In this document: positions 25,796 to 35,186 of the stretch, in pieces
How the letters are laid out: every line of letters begins with the position of its first letter
Numbering within the stretch: the stretch's first letter is position 1
Assembly (NCBI RefSeq): GCF_900185725.1
Contig: NZ_FYAU01000026.1
Coordinates: 1-64,000 of the forward strand
DNA length: 64,000 nucleotides
Reading direction: 5' to 3'
Origin: Stappia sp. TSB10P1A
GTDB taxonomy: Bacteria > Pseudomonadota > Alphaproteobacteria > Rhizobiales > Stappiaceae
Notes under the pieces: model-generated
Told to the model about the DNA's origin: nothing
The model's input: the letters and a program-made list of their open reading frames with translations, nothing else
Databases searched by the model: none
Translations under genes and position numbers: made by a program

Positions 25796-26296
25796 TCAGG
25801 CCGGAAGACCCGCTTCCGCGGGGCCATTGCCGGTGCCGCCTCCGGGCTCATCCGGCTCCAGCAGGTCGGCAACCGTGTGGAACGCGCGGATGATCGATGC
25901 CTGCTCCTCGGCGCTCATCGCCGCCATGCCGGAAAAGAAGCGTTTGTGAATGAGCGGCGGCGCCTCGGCCAGCACCGCCTTGCCGCTTTCCGTCAGCTCC
26001 GTGTGCACGATGCGGCGATCGATCGTACTCCTGCGCCGGGTGATGAGACCGCGCAGCTCAAGCTTCTCCAGGATCGTCACCGTCGTCGGCGGGCTGATAT
26101 TCGCCACGCGCGAGATCTGCGCCGTTGTCGCCGCCGCGAAGTCCCGCACCGCGTTGAGCACGACGATCTGCGGGATCGTCAGGCCGGTCTCGCGCGCCAC
26201 CCGCTTCGACCGGACATCCATCGCCTGCACGATCCGCCGGATCGAGCGAATGACATCGCTTGCATCCTTTTGGGCGGCTGCGCGTTCGTCCGTCAC
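25796..26296 (-). CDS. MarR-family transcriptional regulator
   Basis: 166 residues with a winged helix-turn-helix in about 30-125 (LTIPQIVVLNAV, TAQISRVANISPPTTVTILEKLELRGLITRRRSTIDRRIVHTELT). This is the full MarR pattern including the wing with DRR. It is divergent from the NAGGN operon across a 214-base AT-richer gap with a 14-bp palindrome, and converges on doeD. It may control NAGGN osmolyte synthesis, itself, or link it with ectoine use. No ligand can be inferred. Confidence 0.85.
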   Translation of the reverse strand: MTDERAAAQKDASDVIRSIRRIVQAMDVRSKRVARETGLTIPQIVVLNAVRDFAAATTAQISRVANISPPTTVTILEKLELRGLITRRRSTIDRRIVHTELTESGKAVLAEAPPLIHKRFFSGMAAMSAEEQASIIRAFHTVADLLEPDEPGGGTGNGPAEAGLPA

Positions 26297-26356
26297 GGGT
26301 CTCTCCTAGCGCTGGATCCTATTCGATGGCTTGCACAAACAATTACAGCACAAAAG

Positions 26357-26370
26357 ATTTGATTTCAAAT
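26357..26370. promoter_or_regulatory. ATTTGA-TT-TCAAAT palindrome, MarR operator candidate
   Basis: A 14-bp inverted repeat with perfect 6-bp arms lies 61 bases before the marR start and 140 before the NAGGN amidotransferase start. It falls in a stretch much more AT-rich than its surroundings. Size and position fit a MarR-dimer operator. Confidence 0.55.
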
Positions 26371-26510
26371 GATTTGTATTCTAACTAATAGCGCAAGCCA
26401 GCCGCCGAAGCGACGGGCCCCGCGCCCTTTCTGGTGGCAGATGTCATCCGCAAGCCTCCGGGAAAACCGGCCTTGCGGCAACACGAGAAACAGCAAAGGG
26501 GCTTCCTTTC

Positions 26511-28286
26511 ATGTGCGGTATTGCCGGCGAATTTCGCTTCGATGGACAGTTTGCGGATGCGGAGGCGGTTGCCCGGATGACGGAGCGCCTGTCGCCGCGC
26601 GGCCCGGACGGATCCGGCGTCATGGCACAGGGTCCCGTCGCGCTGGGTCACCGGCGGCTGAAGATCATCGACCTGTCGGAGAAGGCGGCCCAGCCCATGG
26701 CCGATCCGGCGCTTGACCTCGCCATCGTCTTCAACGGCTGCATCTACAACTATCCGGAGCTGCGCAAGGAGCTGGAAGCCAAGGGCTACAGCTTCTTCTC
26801 TCATGGCGATACCGAGGTGATCCTCAAGGCATTCCACGCTTGGGGCGCCGACTGCGTGAAGCGGTTCCACGGCATGTTCGCCTTCGCCGTCCATGACCGC
26901 CGCGACGGGTCGGTCACGCTCGCCCGCGACCGCTTCGGCATCAAGCCGCTCTATCTGGCGGAACGAGGCAAGCGCCTGCGGTTCGCCTCCACCCTGCAGG
27001 CGCTGCTGGCCGGCGGCGACGTCGACACCGGCATCGACCGCGCGGCGCTGGCCTGCTTCATGAGCTTCCATGCGGTGGTGCCGGCCCCGCGGACGATCCT
27101 CGCGGGCGTGCGCAAGCTGCCGCCGGCGACCGTGCGCCGGATCGAGGCGGACGGGCGCTCCAGCGAGCACCGTTACTGGAACGCCTCCTACACTCGCCGC
27201 GAGGAAGACAGCAGCCTGTCCGCCGACGACTGGCGTGACCGGGTGCTGGAGGCGCTGCGCCTCGCCGTGCGTCGCCGCATGGTCTCGGACGTTCCGGTCG
27301 GCGTGCTGCTGTCCGGCGGCGTCGACAGCTCGCTGATCGTCGGCCTGCTCGCCGAGGAAGGCCAGAAGGACCTGATGACCTTCTCCATCGGCTTCGAGGA
27401 GGCCAATGGCGAGAAGGGCGACGAGTTCGTCTATTCGGACCTGATCGCCGAGCGCTTCGGCACCGACCACCACAAGATCTTCGTGCCCTCGGCCGACCTG
27501 ATGACGTCGCTGCCGGACACCATCGCCGCCCAGTCGGAGCCGATGGTCTCCTACGACAATATCGGCTTCTTCCTGCTCAGCCGCGAAGTCTCGAAGCACA
27601 TCAAGGTGGTGCAGTCGGGCCAGGGCGCCGACGAGGTGTTCGGCGGCTATCACTGGTATCCTCCGCTCGCCGGCTCCAATGACGTTGTCGCCGACTACGC
27701 CCGCGTCTTCTTCGACCGCTCGCGCGAGACGATGGGCCGGCACCTTTCGCCCGAATGGATGGCCGACAAGGACGAGGCCCTCGATTTCGTCGCCGCGCAC
27801 CTGATGCAGGGCGGGGCCGAAACCCCGGTCGACCGGGCGCTGCGCCTCGATGCCGAGATCATGCTGGTCGACGACCCGGTCAAGCGGGTCGACAACATGA
27901 CAATGGCCTGGGGCCTGGAGGCGCGCGTTCCGTTCCTCGACCATGAGCTGGTCGAGCTCGCCGCACGCATTCCGCCGGAGCTGAAGCTGGCGCAGGGCGG
28001 CAAGGGCGTCCTGAAGGAAGCCGCCCGCAAGGTCGTCCCGCACGAGGTGATCGACCGCAAGAAGGGCTACTTCCCGGTGCCGCAGCTCAAGTACATCCAG
28101 GGTCCCTACCTGGATATGGTGCGGGATGCCCTCACCTCGGCTCCCGCACGCGAGCGCGGCCTGTTCCAGAGGGGCTATCTCGACAGCCTCTTCACCGACC
28201 CGACGGCCCATATCACGCCGCTGCAGGGCTCGGAACTCTGGCAAGTCGCCCTGCTCGAACTCTGGCTGCAGACCAACGACATCTGA
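26511..28286 (+). CDS. asnO: N-acetylglutaminylglutamine amidotransferase (asparagine synthase family)
   Basis: 591 residues. The N-terminal class II glutamine amidotransferase domain begins MCGIAGEF with nucleophile Cys2 (about 1-210). The C-terminal synthetase domain has the ATP-pyrophosphatase motif LLSGGVDSSLIVGLLAEEG near residue 270 and the NMTMAWGLEARVPFLD motif. By family context it amidates N-acetylglutaminylglutamine to the osmolyte NAGGN. It is the first of three genes with Ngg and an M42 peptidase, the fixed trio of the NAGGN system. No peptide signals, so cytosolic. Confidence 0.9.
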   Translation: MCGIAGEFRFDGQFADAEAVARMTERLSPRGPDGSGVMAQGPVALGHRRLKIIDLSEKAAQPMADPALDLAIVFNGCIYNYPELRKELEAKGYSFFSHGDTEVILKAFHAWGADCVKRFHGMFAFAVHDRRDGSVTLARDRFGIKPLYLAERGKRLRFASTLQALLAGGDVDTGIDRAALACFMSFHAVVPAPRTILAGVRKLPPATVRRIEADGRSSEHRYWNASYTRREEDSSLSADDWRDRVLEALRLAVRRRMVSDVPVGVLLSGGVDSSLIVGLLAEEGQKDLMTFSIGFEEANGEKGDEFVYSDLIAERFGTDHHKIFVPSADLMTSLPDTIAAQSEPMVSYDNIGFFLLSREVSKHIKVVQSGQGADEVFGGYHWYPPLAGSNDVVADYARVFFDRSRETMGRHLSPEWMADKDEALDFVAAHLMQGGAETPVDRALRLDAEIMLVDDPVKRVDNMTMAWGLEARVPFLDHELVELAARIPPELKLAQGGKGVLKEAARKVVPHEVIDRKKGYFPVPQLKYIQGPYLDMVRDALTSAPARERGLFQRGYLDSLFTDPTAHITPLQGSELWQVALLELWLQTNDI

Positions 28287-28296
28287 GGATACGACG

Positions 28297-30171
28297 ATGA
28301 CGGCAAGCAAGACCGGCGGTACCGGGGGAAAGCGTGGCGACGGGTCGGGGCGCACACCCCGCGACACCCGCCAGAAGGACGCACGGCACCGGGACGCCTA
28401 TTCTCATCGGCTCAAGCGTATGCGCGAGCACGGCCTGAAGCCGCCGATCGACAACCAGCCGAGCGACGCGCCGGCGGTCACCGTCGACTGCGCCCTAGAC
28501 CTCGGCTGGGGACGCCTGATCTTCGGACAAACCTTCTCCGAGCCGGAACGGCTGGTCGCGACGCTGGAGGGCGAGTTGCCCGACCGCCGCGACATCGCCG
28601 TCTATGTGCGCGACCCGCATGTGCTCCTCGCCAACGCGCCGCAGGAGATCTTCCTCGATCCTTCGCACACGTTCCGGCTCGACCTTTCCACCTACCGCGC
28701 CTCCAAGCGAGCGCCCTCGGGCTTCTTCCTGCGCCGCCTGACGTCACAGGCAGATGCGGAGGAGATCAACCGCATCTATGCCGCCCGGGGCATGGTTCCC
28801 GTGCCGCCGGACTTCTTCTGGTCAAAGCGCGACGCCCGTTCGATCTGCTATTTCGTGGCAGAGGATGAAGTCAGCGGCGAGATCCTCGGGACCGTTACCG
28901 GCGTCGACCATTTCCGCGCCTTCAACGATCCCGAGCGCGGTGCCTCGCTCTGGTGCCTCGCTGTCGATCCTCAGGCCCGGCATCCCGGCGTCGGCCAGGC
29001 TCTCGTGTGCCATCTGGCGGACTACTTCGCCGCGCGTGGCCTCGCCTATCTCGATCTCTCGGTCATGCACGACAACGAGCAGGCCATCGCACTCTACGAG
29101 AAGCTCGGCTTCCAGCGGGTGCCCTATTTCACCGTCAAGCGAAAGAACCCCTTCAACGAGACCCTCTTCACCGGCCCTGACGTCGATGACGCGCTCAACC
29201 CCTATGCGACGATCATCGTGCGCGAGGCGCGCCGACGCGGCATCCGCGTCGAGGTGACCGACGCCGAACGCGGCTTCTTCTCCCTGTCGCAGGGCGGACG
29301 CACGATCCGTTGCCGCGAGAGCCTGAGCGAGCTTACCAGCGCCGTCGCCATGTCGATCTGCGACGACAAGACGGCCACGCGAAAGGTGGTCGAAGGGGCC
29401 GGCGTGCAGGTGCCGGCGCAGATCCTCGCCGATGCCGGCGACAGCGCGCTCCAGGATTTTCTGGCCCAGCATGGCAAGGTCGTTGTCAAACCGGCTCGCG
29501 GCGAGCAGGGCCGGGGCGTCTCCGTCGGGCTTGCGAGCATGGAGGACATGCGCGCGGCGATCGAGGAGGCCCGCCAGCTCTGCGACACGGTGCTGGTGGA
29601 GGAATTTGTCGAAGGACAGGATCTGCGGCTGGTCGTCATCAACTACCGCCTCGTCGCCGCCGCCGTCCGCCGGCCACCGAAGATCGTCGGCAACGGCCGC
29701 AGCAGCATTCGCGAGTTGATCGAGGCCCAGAGCCGCCGCCGCGCTGCCGCCACCGGGGGCGAGTCCCACATTCCGCTCGACGCCGAGACGCGGCGAACCA
29801 TCGCCCAGGCCGGCCACGATCTGGAGGACGTGCTGACGAGCAGCGCCGAATTACAGGTGCGCCGCACCGCCAATCTGCACACCGGCGGCACCATCCACGA
29901 CGTCACCGACATCGTCCACCCGGCACTCGTCGAGGCGGCTGTCCGCTCGGCTCGCGCCATCGACATCCCGGTGACGGGCATCGATCTGATGGTCGCCTCG
30001 CCCACCGGCCCCGACTATCGTTTCATCGAGGCCAACGAGAGACCGGGCCTCGCCAACCACGAGCCGCAGCCGACGGCGGAACGCTTCGTCGACTTGCTGT
30101 TTCCGCTCTCGATGCCGGCGACCGCCCGCCAGGCCGTCATCGACCAGCATGCGAACCAGGGGGCGGCATGA
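28297..30171 (+). CDS. ngg: N-acetylglutaminylglutamine synthetase (GNAT plus ATP-grasp)
   Basis: 624-residue bifunctional enzyme. After a charged N-terminal tail there is a GNAT acetyltransferase domain (about 145-290; SLWCLAVDPQARHPGVGQALVCHLADYF, YEKLGFQRVPYF) and then an ATP-grasp ligase (about 335-600; VVKPARGEQGRGVSVGL, VLVEEFVEGQDLRLVVINYRLVAA, DLMVASPTGPDYRFIEANERPGL). It should acetylate glutamine and join a second glutamine. The ATG at 28297 lies 10 bases after asnO with GAGGA upstream; the stop overlaps the next gene (ATGA). Confidence 0.9.
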   Translation: MTASKTGGTGGKRGDGSGRTPRDTRQKDARHRDAYSHRLKRMREHGLKPPIDNQPSDAPAVTVDCALDLGWGRLIFGQTFSEPERLVATLEGELPDRRDIAVYVRDPHVLLANAPQEIFLDPSHTFRLDLSTYRASKRAPSGFFLRRLTSQADAEEINRIYAARGMVPVPPDFFWSKRDARSICYFVAEDEVSGEILGTVTGVDHFRAFNDPERGASLWCLAVDPQARHPGVGQALVCHLADYFAARGLAYLDLSVMHDNEQAIALYEKLGFQRVPYFTVKRKNPFNETLFTGPDVDDALNPYATIIVREARRRGIRVEVTDAERGFFSLSQGGRTIRCRESLSELTSAVAMSICDDKTATRKVVEGAGVQVPAQILADAGDSALQDFLAQHGKVVVKPARGEQGRGVSVGLASMEDMRAAIEEARQLCDTVLVEEFVEGQDLRLVVINYRLVAAAVRRPPKIVGNGRSSIRELIEAQSRRRAAATGGESHIPLDAETRRTIAQAGHDLEDVLTSSAELQVRRTANLHTGGTIHDVTDIVHPALVEAAVRSARAIDIPVTGIDLMVASPTGPDYRFIEANERPGLANHEPQPTAERFVDLLFPLSMPATARQAVIDQHANQGAA

Positions 30172-31328
30172 CGCGGCTGACCATCGATACCGATTATCTC
30201 GCGCAGACCCTGAAGGCACTGCTCGCGATCCCGAGCCCGACCGGCTACACCGACACCGTGGTGCGACACGTTTCGGCCGAGTTGGAACGGCTGGGGCTGC
30301 CGGTCGAACTGACCCGGCGCGGCGCCATCAGGGCGATCCGCCGCGGCCATCAGACGCGAGGCGCGCGCGCCCTTGTCTCGCATCTCGACACGCTCGGCGC
30401 CCAGGTGAAGTTCCTCAAGGACAATGGCCGGCTGTCGCTGGTTCCCATCGGCAACTGGTCGGCGCGTTTTGCCGAAGGCGCCCGCGTCACCCTGTTCTCG
30501 CATTCCGGCGCCTATCGCGGCACCATCCTGCCGCTGAAATCGTCGGGCCATACCTTCAACGACGAAATCGACACCTCTCCCATCGGCTGGGATCACGTGG
30601 AATTGCGCGTCGACGCGCTCGCCTTCGGCCGCGCCGATCTCGACCGGCTCGGCATCGAGATCGGCGATATCATCGCCATCGATCCGCAGCCGGAGTTCCC
30701 CGACAACGGGTTCATCATCTCCCGTCATCTCGACAACAAGGCAGGCGTCGCGGTGATGCTCGCCGCACTGAAGGCCATGACCGAGGCCGAGGCCGAAACA
30801 CCGGTCGACATCCACTGGCTCTTCACCATCGCCGAGGAAGTCGGCGTCGGGGCTTCCTCGATCATCACCCACGACGTCGCCTCCCTGGTCGCCATCGACA
30901 ACGGCACCACCGCGCCGGGACAGAATTCGAGCGAGTTCGGCGTCACCTTCTCCATGGCCGACCAGACGGGCCCGTTCGACTATCATCTGACGAAGAAGCT
31001 GGTGGAGCTGTGCCAGGAGCACGACATCCGCTACCAGAAGGATGTCTTCCGCTACTATCGATCCGATTCCGCCAGTGCCATCGAGGCCGGCGCCGATGTG
31101 CGCACCGCATTGATCACCTTCGGCGTCGACAGTTCGCATGGCTATGAGCGCATCCACATGCATGCGCTGCGTTCGCTCGCCGAACTGATCACCGTCTATG
31201 CGTCGAGCCCGGTGGAGATCCCGCGCGACTACCAGGAAACGGCCGGCGTCTCCGGCTTCACCCGCCAGCCGACGGCGGAGGCGGAGCAGACGCTGACCCC
31301 CGACGCCGAGAACTCCGATCTGCCGTAG
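30168..31328 (+). CDS. M42-family peptidase of the NAGGN osmolyte system
   Basis: 386-residue M42 (glutamyl aminopeptidase-like) enzyme. Metal-site motifs are LVSHLDTLGAQVKF, the bridging region SRHLDNKAGVAVML, FTIAEEVGVGAS (general-base Glu pair) and SSHGYERIHMHAL. The family is conserved in NAGGN operons, perhaps to recycle the dipeptide when osmotic stress ends; its real substrate is unproven. The start at 30168 overlaps the ngg stop by 4 bases. It converges on the nitrate operon's last gene. Confidence 0.85.
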   Translation: MTRLTIDTDYLAQTLKALLAIPSPTGYTDTVVRHVSAELERLGLPVELTRRGAIRAIRRGHQTRGARALVSHLDTLGAQVKFLKDNGRLSLVPIGNWSARFAEGARVTLFSHSGAYRGTILPLKSSGHTFNDEIDTSPIGWDHVELRVDALAFGRADLDRLGIEIGDIIAIDPQPEFPDNGFIISRHLDNKAGVAVMLAALKAMTEAEAETPVDIHWLFTIAEEVGVGASSIITHDVASLVAIDNGTTAPGQNSSEFGVTFSMADQTGPFDYHLTKKLVELCQEHDIRYQKDVFRYYRSDSASAIEAGADVRTALITFGVDSSHGYERIHMHALRSLAELITVYASSPVEIPRDYQETAGVSGFTRQPTAEAEQTLTPDAENSDLP

Positions 31329-31407
31329 CGAACCTTCACGCCCAGCCACGGCACTGCGCGCGCGTTCATCGGCGGGCGGCAAGCCAGCCGGGCCCCGGCC
31401 TGCGATG

Positions 31408-32532
31408 TCATTCCCGCCCCATCGCGCGACGGGACACTACAGCGACACCCGCCGCCTCGCCGTCCGCGGCATCCCCGACACCCGGCACCAGCCGGCTTGC
31501 CACGCCCTGCCGGTGCAGCGCATCGAGGAACGCGGCCGCTTCCTCGCTGCTGCCGTCGCCCGGGACCAAACGCACGACCTGGCGTCCCTGTGCCGCCAGT
31601 TGCGCCGCCAACGCTACGCCCTCGCGATCCGGCGAACCCTTGCCGCTGACACCGGCAACCAGCAGCCGGCGTGCCTCCCGCCGTGCCAGATCCAGCACCT
31701 CGCCAGATACCCCCTCGCCATAGAGGACCACATCCGCGCCTTGCAGCGCGCGGATCGCCTTCATGGTCAGGTGCTCCGCCGGCCCCGGCCCGGCACCGAC
31801 GAGCGTCACGGATCCGGTCTCCATCGCACCGGCCAGCGCCAGCCGCGACACCACCGCCTCCCAATCTCGCCCGCCCCCGACGGGCGGCCGGCCCGAGAAG
31901 GCCTGGCCAGCAAAGTCTTCCCAGAACAGCCGCCGGCGGCGGCCGGCGGGCAGCCGCGCCATCACTCCGGTCCTGATGCGCGCGGCGAGAGCGGCCCAGT
32001 CGGCGAGCGCATTCGGCAGCAGAGTCTCGATCCGCTGGCGGATCGCCTGCCCCAGGATCGGCGCGGCCCCGCTTGTCGAGATGCCGACGACCACCGGCGA
32101 GCGGTTGACGATGGAGCCGAACTGGAAGTCGCAGAAGTCCGGCCGGTCGATCACGTTGCAAGGCACGCCGGCGGCTTTCGCAGCGGCGGCGAAGCGCTCT
32201 GCCTCCCTGTCGTCCTCGGCATCGGCGAGCGCCACCGCCATGCCGGCGAGGCTGTCCGGGCTCCAGTCCCTGGCATGATGGACGAGCCGGCCGTCGACGG
32301 CGGCGTCCTCCAGCAGGCCGCGCATCGCATCGCCCGGCTCGGGCGAGCAGACATGGACCTCGGCGCCGGCTGCCGCCAGCAGTTCCGCCTTCCAGGCGGC
32401 CGCATCGCTTCCACCGGCGACCAGGACCGGACGACCGGCCAGCGGCAGAAATACCGGCAGGCAGGCAAGCTTGCCTACCCGTGGCGCCCTCACGCCCTCC
32501 ACTGCCTCAGACGGCTTCCGCAATCGGCGCAT
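31408..32532 (-). CDS. cysG: Siroheme synthase CysG-like, with short degenerate methyltransferase half
   Basis: 374 residues. The N-terminal half (about 20-215) is a precorrin-2 dehydrogenase/ferrochelatase domain (LPLAGRPVLVAGGSDAAAWKAELL, IDRPDFCDFQFGSIVNRSPVVVGISTSGAAPILGQAIRQRIE). The C-terminal half begins as uroporphyrinogen methyltransferase (SVTLVGAGPGPAEHLTMKAIRALQGADVVLY). Its GGDP-x-FGRGGEE motif is replaced by VPGDGSSEEAAAF, and it ends after VPGVGDAA, about half the usual domain. Full uroporphyrinogen methylation is therefore doubtful and another CobA may be needed. The ATG at 32532 has AGGAGG upstream and overlaps nasA by 26 bases. Siroheme serves NirB. Confidence 0.8.
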   Translation of the reverse strand: MRRLRKPSEAVEGVRAPRVGKLACLPVFLPLAGRPVLVAGGSDAAAWKAELLAAAGAEVHVCSPEPGDAMRGLLEDAAVDGRLVHHARDWSPDSLAGMAVALADAEDDREAERFAAAAKAAGVPCNVIDRPDFCDFQFGSIVNRSPVVVGISTSGAAPILGQAIRQRIETLLPNALADWAALAARIRTGVMARLPAGRRRRLFWEDFAGQAFSGRPPVGGGRDWEAVVSRLALAGAMETGSVTLVGAGPGPAEHLTMKAIRALQGADVVLYGEGVSGEVLDLARREARRLLVAGVSGKGSPDREGVALAAQLAAQGRQVVRLVPGDGSSEEAAAFLDALHRQGVASRLVPGVGDAADGEAAGVAVVSRRAMGRE

Positions 32533-35182
32533 GATCCGCTTCCTCCTGTTCGAGCCGGGCAAGGATCGCGCCGATCTCCGAACGGCAGGAACCGCACTGG
32601 GTCCCGGCCTCCAGCGCCTCGCCGATCGCCGCTACGCTCACCGCACCTCCGCGCGCAGCCGCAGCGATCTGGTTGACGCCGATGCCGCGGCAGGAGCAGA
32701 CGATGGCGCCGATGTCCCGCGCGGCACCGCCGGGACGACCCGCCAGCAACGAGAACCGCTCACGCTCCGCAAGCGCGCCACTGGCAAGCAGCCCCGACGC
32801 CCAGCTCCGCGACACGGCCACCGGCCCGCGCGAGAAGAAGAACGCAGCAAGGAGCCGCTCTCCCTCGAACCAGGCCATGCGCAGGTCGCCGCTCGCCGTG
32901 TCCAGGTATGAAAGGCCTGCTGCTGGATCGCAGCCGGACAGCCGGCCTGCTAGGGCGACAAGGTCCACGTCATCCGCCCCGGCGCATTCCAGCCTGACGC
33001 CGCCGTCCGCCGGCGCCAGTGCCCAGTAGTCGGTGCCCACGCTTGCCGGGCGCGCGCTCATCACCGCAAACCCGTACCAGCGCGCGGCGAAGCGCCGGAC
33101 CGAGACCGGCGTGAACTTCGATCCCGGCTGCCCGGAGATCGGGTCCGTCTCAGGCGCCACCACCGCATCGATCCGTCCAGTGGAGGAAAACTGCCCGCTC
33201 CAGTGCATCGGCGCGAAGACAGAGCCTTGCTGTGCCCGCTCGCTCACCAGCACCCGCAGCAAGGCCCGCCCATGCGGGCTTTCGACCACGGCGAGATCCG
33301 CATCCTCGAGCCCGGCCGTCGCGGCGTCGCGTGGGTGGATCTCGCAGAACGGTTCGGCGAGATGGGTGAAAAGGCGCGGGCTCAGCCCGGTCCGGGTCAT
33401 CATGTGCCACTGGTCGCGAATGCGGCCCGTATTGAGCACCAGCGGATAGCGCCGCGGATTTGTTCGCGGCGGCACATAAGCGACCGGCACCAGCACCGCC
33501 CGCCCGTCGCCGGTGTAAAAGCTCCCATCGCCAAAAAACCGCGCCCGGCCTTCCTTTGCACCCGCCGGCTGTGGCCACTGGAACGGCGCCAGCGTCTCGT
33601 AGTCCTGCGCCGCAATCCCGGCATGGGCGCCGATGTCGAAATCCCGCCTGCCGCCATTGCCCGCTGCCGAGAGCGCTGCGTGCTCACGGAAGATGTCAAC
33701 GGGCGCGCGGTAGTCGAACGCGTCCGCATGGCCCATCCGCCGCGCCACCTCGGCAAGTGCCCACCAGTCCGGCCGCGCCTCGCCGGCAGGTGCGCGAAAG
33801 GCCCGCTGCCGCGAGATCCGGCGCTCGGAATTGGTGACCGTGCCGTCCTTTTCGCCCCAGGCCGCGGCTGGCAGCAACACGTGGGCACAGGGCACCGTGT
33901 CGGTGCGGCGGGTCACGTCGGACACGACGACGAACTCGCAGGCCTCAAGCCCCGCGCGCACCGCATCCGCATCCGGCAGGCTGTCGACCGGATTGGTCGC
34001 CATGATCCAGATCGCGCGGATCCGTCCCCCGCGCACCGCCTGAAACATCTCCACGGCTTTCAGCCCCGGTCGCTCGGCGATGCGCGGGCTTTGCCAGAAG
34101 TCCCGCACCAGCTTGCGATGGTCCGGATTTTCCAGCGCCATATGCGCCGCCAGCATGTTGGCGAGGCCGCCGACCTCGCGTCCGCCCATCGCGTTCGGCT
34201 GGCCGGTCACCGAGAAGGGACCGCAACCCGGTCGGCCGATCCGCCCGCTCGCCAGATGCACGTTGAGGATGGCATTGACCTTGTCGGTGCCGGTCACCGA
34301 CTGGTTCACGCCCTGGCTGTAGACGGTCACCGTCCTCGGCGTCTCCGCCACCCAGCGGTAGAACAGGGCGATGTCACTGGGTGCGAGACCCGTCTCGCGC
34401 GCCGCCGCTCGAAGGTCTGCCGGACCGGCGGCGGCAAGCGCGGCCTCCACGCCGCTCGTATGCCGCGCAAGATAGGTCCGGTCGAGCTTGCCCACCTCGG
34501 CAAGATGCGCGAGCAATCCGTTGAACAGCGCCACGTCCGTGTCGGGACGAAGGGCGAGATGCAGGTCGGCGACCGCGGCCGTCGCCGTTCGCCGCGGGTC
34601 CACCACCACGACCCTGAGCCCGGGCCGCGCCGCCCGCGCGGCCTCCAGCCGCTGGAACAGCACCGGATGACACCAGGCAAGGTTGGAGCCGACCAGCACC
34701 ACAAGGTCGGCCTGCTCCAGATCCTCATAGGTGCCGGGCACCGTATCGGCACCGAAGGCGCGGCGGTGCCCCGCCACAGACGAGGCCATGCAGAGCCTGG
34801 AGTTCGTGTCGATATTCGCCGAGCCGATAAAGCCCTTCATCAGCTTGTTGGCGACATAGTAGTCCTCGGTGAGGATCTGACCCGACACATAAAAGGCAAC
34901 GCTATCCGGCCCGTGCTCGGCAATCGCTTGCGAGAACTTCGCCGCGACGAGATCGAGCGCCGCTCCCCAGTCGGCCCGTTCGCCGCCGATTTCCGGATGC
35001 AGCAGCCGCTCAGCGTCGACAAGCGTATCGGCCAGCGCCGATCCCTTCGAACACAATCGTCCGAAATTTGCCGGATGGTCCGGGTCGCCGGCAACGCTGA
35101 CCCGGCCGTCGTCATGACGGGTGGCGATCACCCCGCAGCCGACACCGCAATAGGGACATGTCGTGCGCACGCTGTCCGGCAT
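32507..35182 (-). CDS. nasA: Assimilatory nitrate reductase catalytic subunit NasA
   Basis: 891-residue molybdopterin enzyme. An N-terminal [4Fe-4S] motif CPYCGVGCG...LCSKG is followed by the bis-MGD domain (FYVSGQILTEDYYVANKLMKGFIGS, NSRLCMASSV, YSQGVNQSVTGTDKVNAILN, MATNPVDSLPD) and a C-terminal BFD-type [2Fe-2S] domain (VCSCRGIGVNQI...GTQCGSC). It reduces nitrate to nitrite in the cytosol; no Tat leader, as expected. It follows nirD by 4 bases and overlaps cysG. Confidence 0.95.
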   Translation of the reverse strand: MPDSVRTTCPYCGVGCGVIATRHDDGRVSVAGDPDHPANFGRLCSKGSALADTLVDAERLLHPEIGGERADWGAALDLVAAKFSQAIAEHGPDSVAFYVSGQILTEDYYVANKLMKGFIGSANIDTNSRLCMASSVAGHRRAFGADTVPGTYEDLEQADLVVLVGSNLAWCHPVLFQRLEAARAARPGLRVVVVDPRRTATAAVADLHLALRPDTDVALFNGLLAHLAEVGKLDRTYLARHTSGVEAALAAAGPADLRAAARETGLAPSDIALFYRWVAETPRTVTVYSQGVNQSVTGTDKVNAILNVHLASGRIGRPGCGPFSVTGQPNAMGGREVGGLANMLAAHMALENPDHRKLVRDFWQSPRIAERPGLKAVEMFQAVRGGRIRAIWIMATNPVDSLPDADAVRAGLEACEFVVVSDVTRRTDTVPCAHVLLPAAAWGEKDGTVTNSERRISRQRAFRAPAGEARPDWWALAEVARRMGHADAFDYRAPVDIFREHAALSAAGNGGRRDFDIGAHAGIAAQDYETLAPFQWPQPAGAKEGRARFFGDGSFYTGDGRAVLVPVAYVPPRTNPRRYPLVLNTGRIRDQWHMMTRTGLSPRLFTHLAEPFCEIHPRDAATAGLEDADLAVVESPHGRALLRVLVSERAQQGSVFAPMHWSGQFSSTGRIDAVVAPETDPISGQPGSKFTPVSVRRFAARWYGFAVMSARPASVGTDYWALAPADGGVRLECAGADDVDLVALAGRLSGCDPAAGLSYLDTASGDLRMAWFEGERLLAAFFFSRGPVAVSRSWASGLLASGALAERERFSLLAGRPGGAARDIGAIVCSCRGIGVNQIAAAARGGAVSVAAIGEALEAGTQCGSCRSEIGAILARLEQEEADHAPIAEAV

Positions 35183-35186
35183 GAGC

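Noticed and set aside
26385-28367. 660-codon minus-strand open frame opposite asnO
   Set aside because: The plus strand encodes an intact amidotransferase with catalytic motifs. The antisense frame has no family features and would overlap the MarR operator region.
29310-30167. N-terminal extension of the M42 peptidase into ngg
   Set aside because: The extra residues are the shifted frame of the ATP-grasp domain. The ATG at 30168 overlapping the ngg stop fits family length.
31229-32161. 310-codon minus-strand frame overlapping the cysG-like gene, considered as a frameshifted remainder of the methyltransferase domain
   Set aside because: Its translation past the cysG stop has no methyltransferase motifs, so the short cysG does not look like a simple frameshift.
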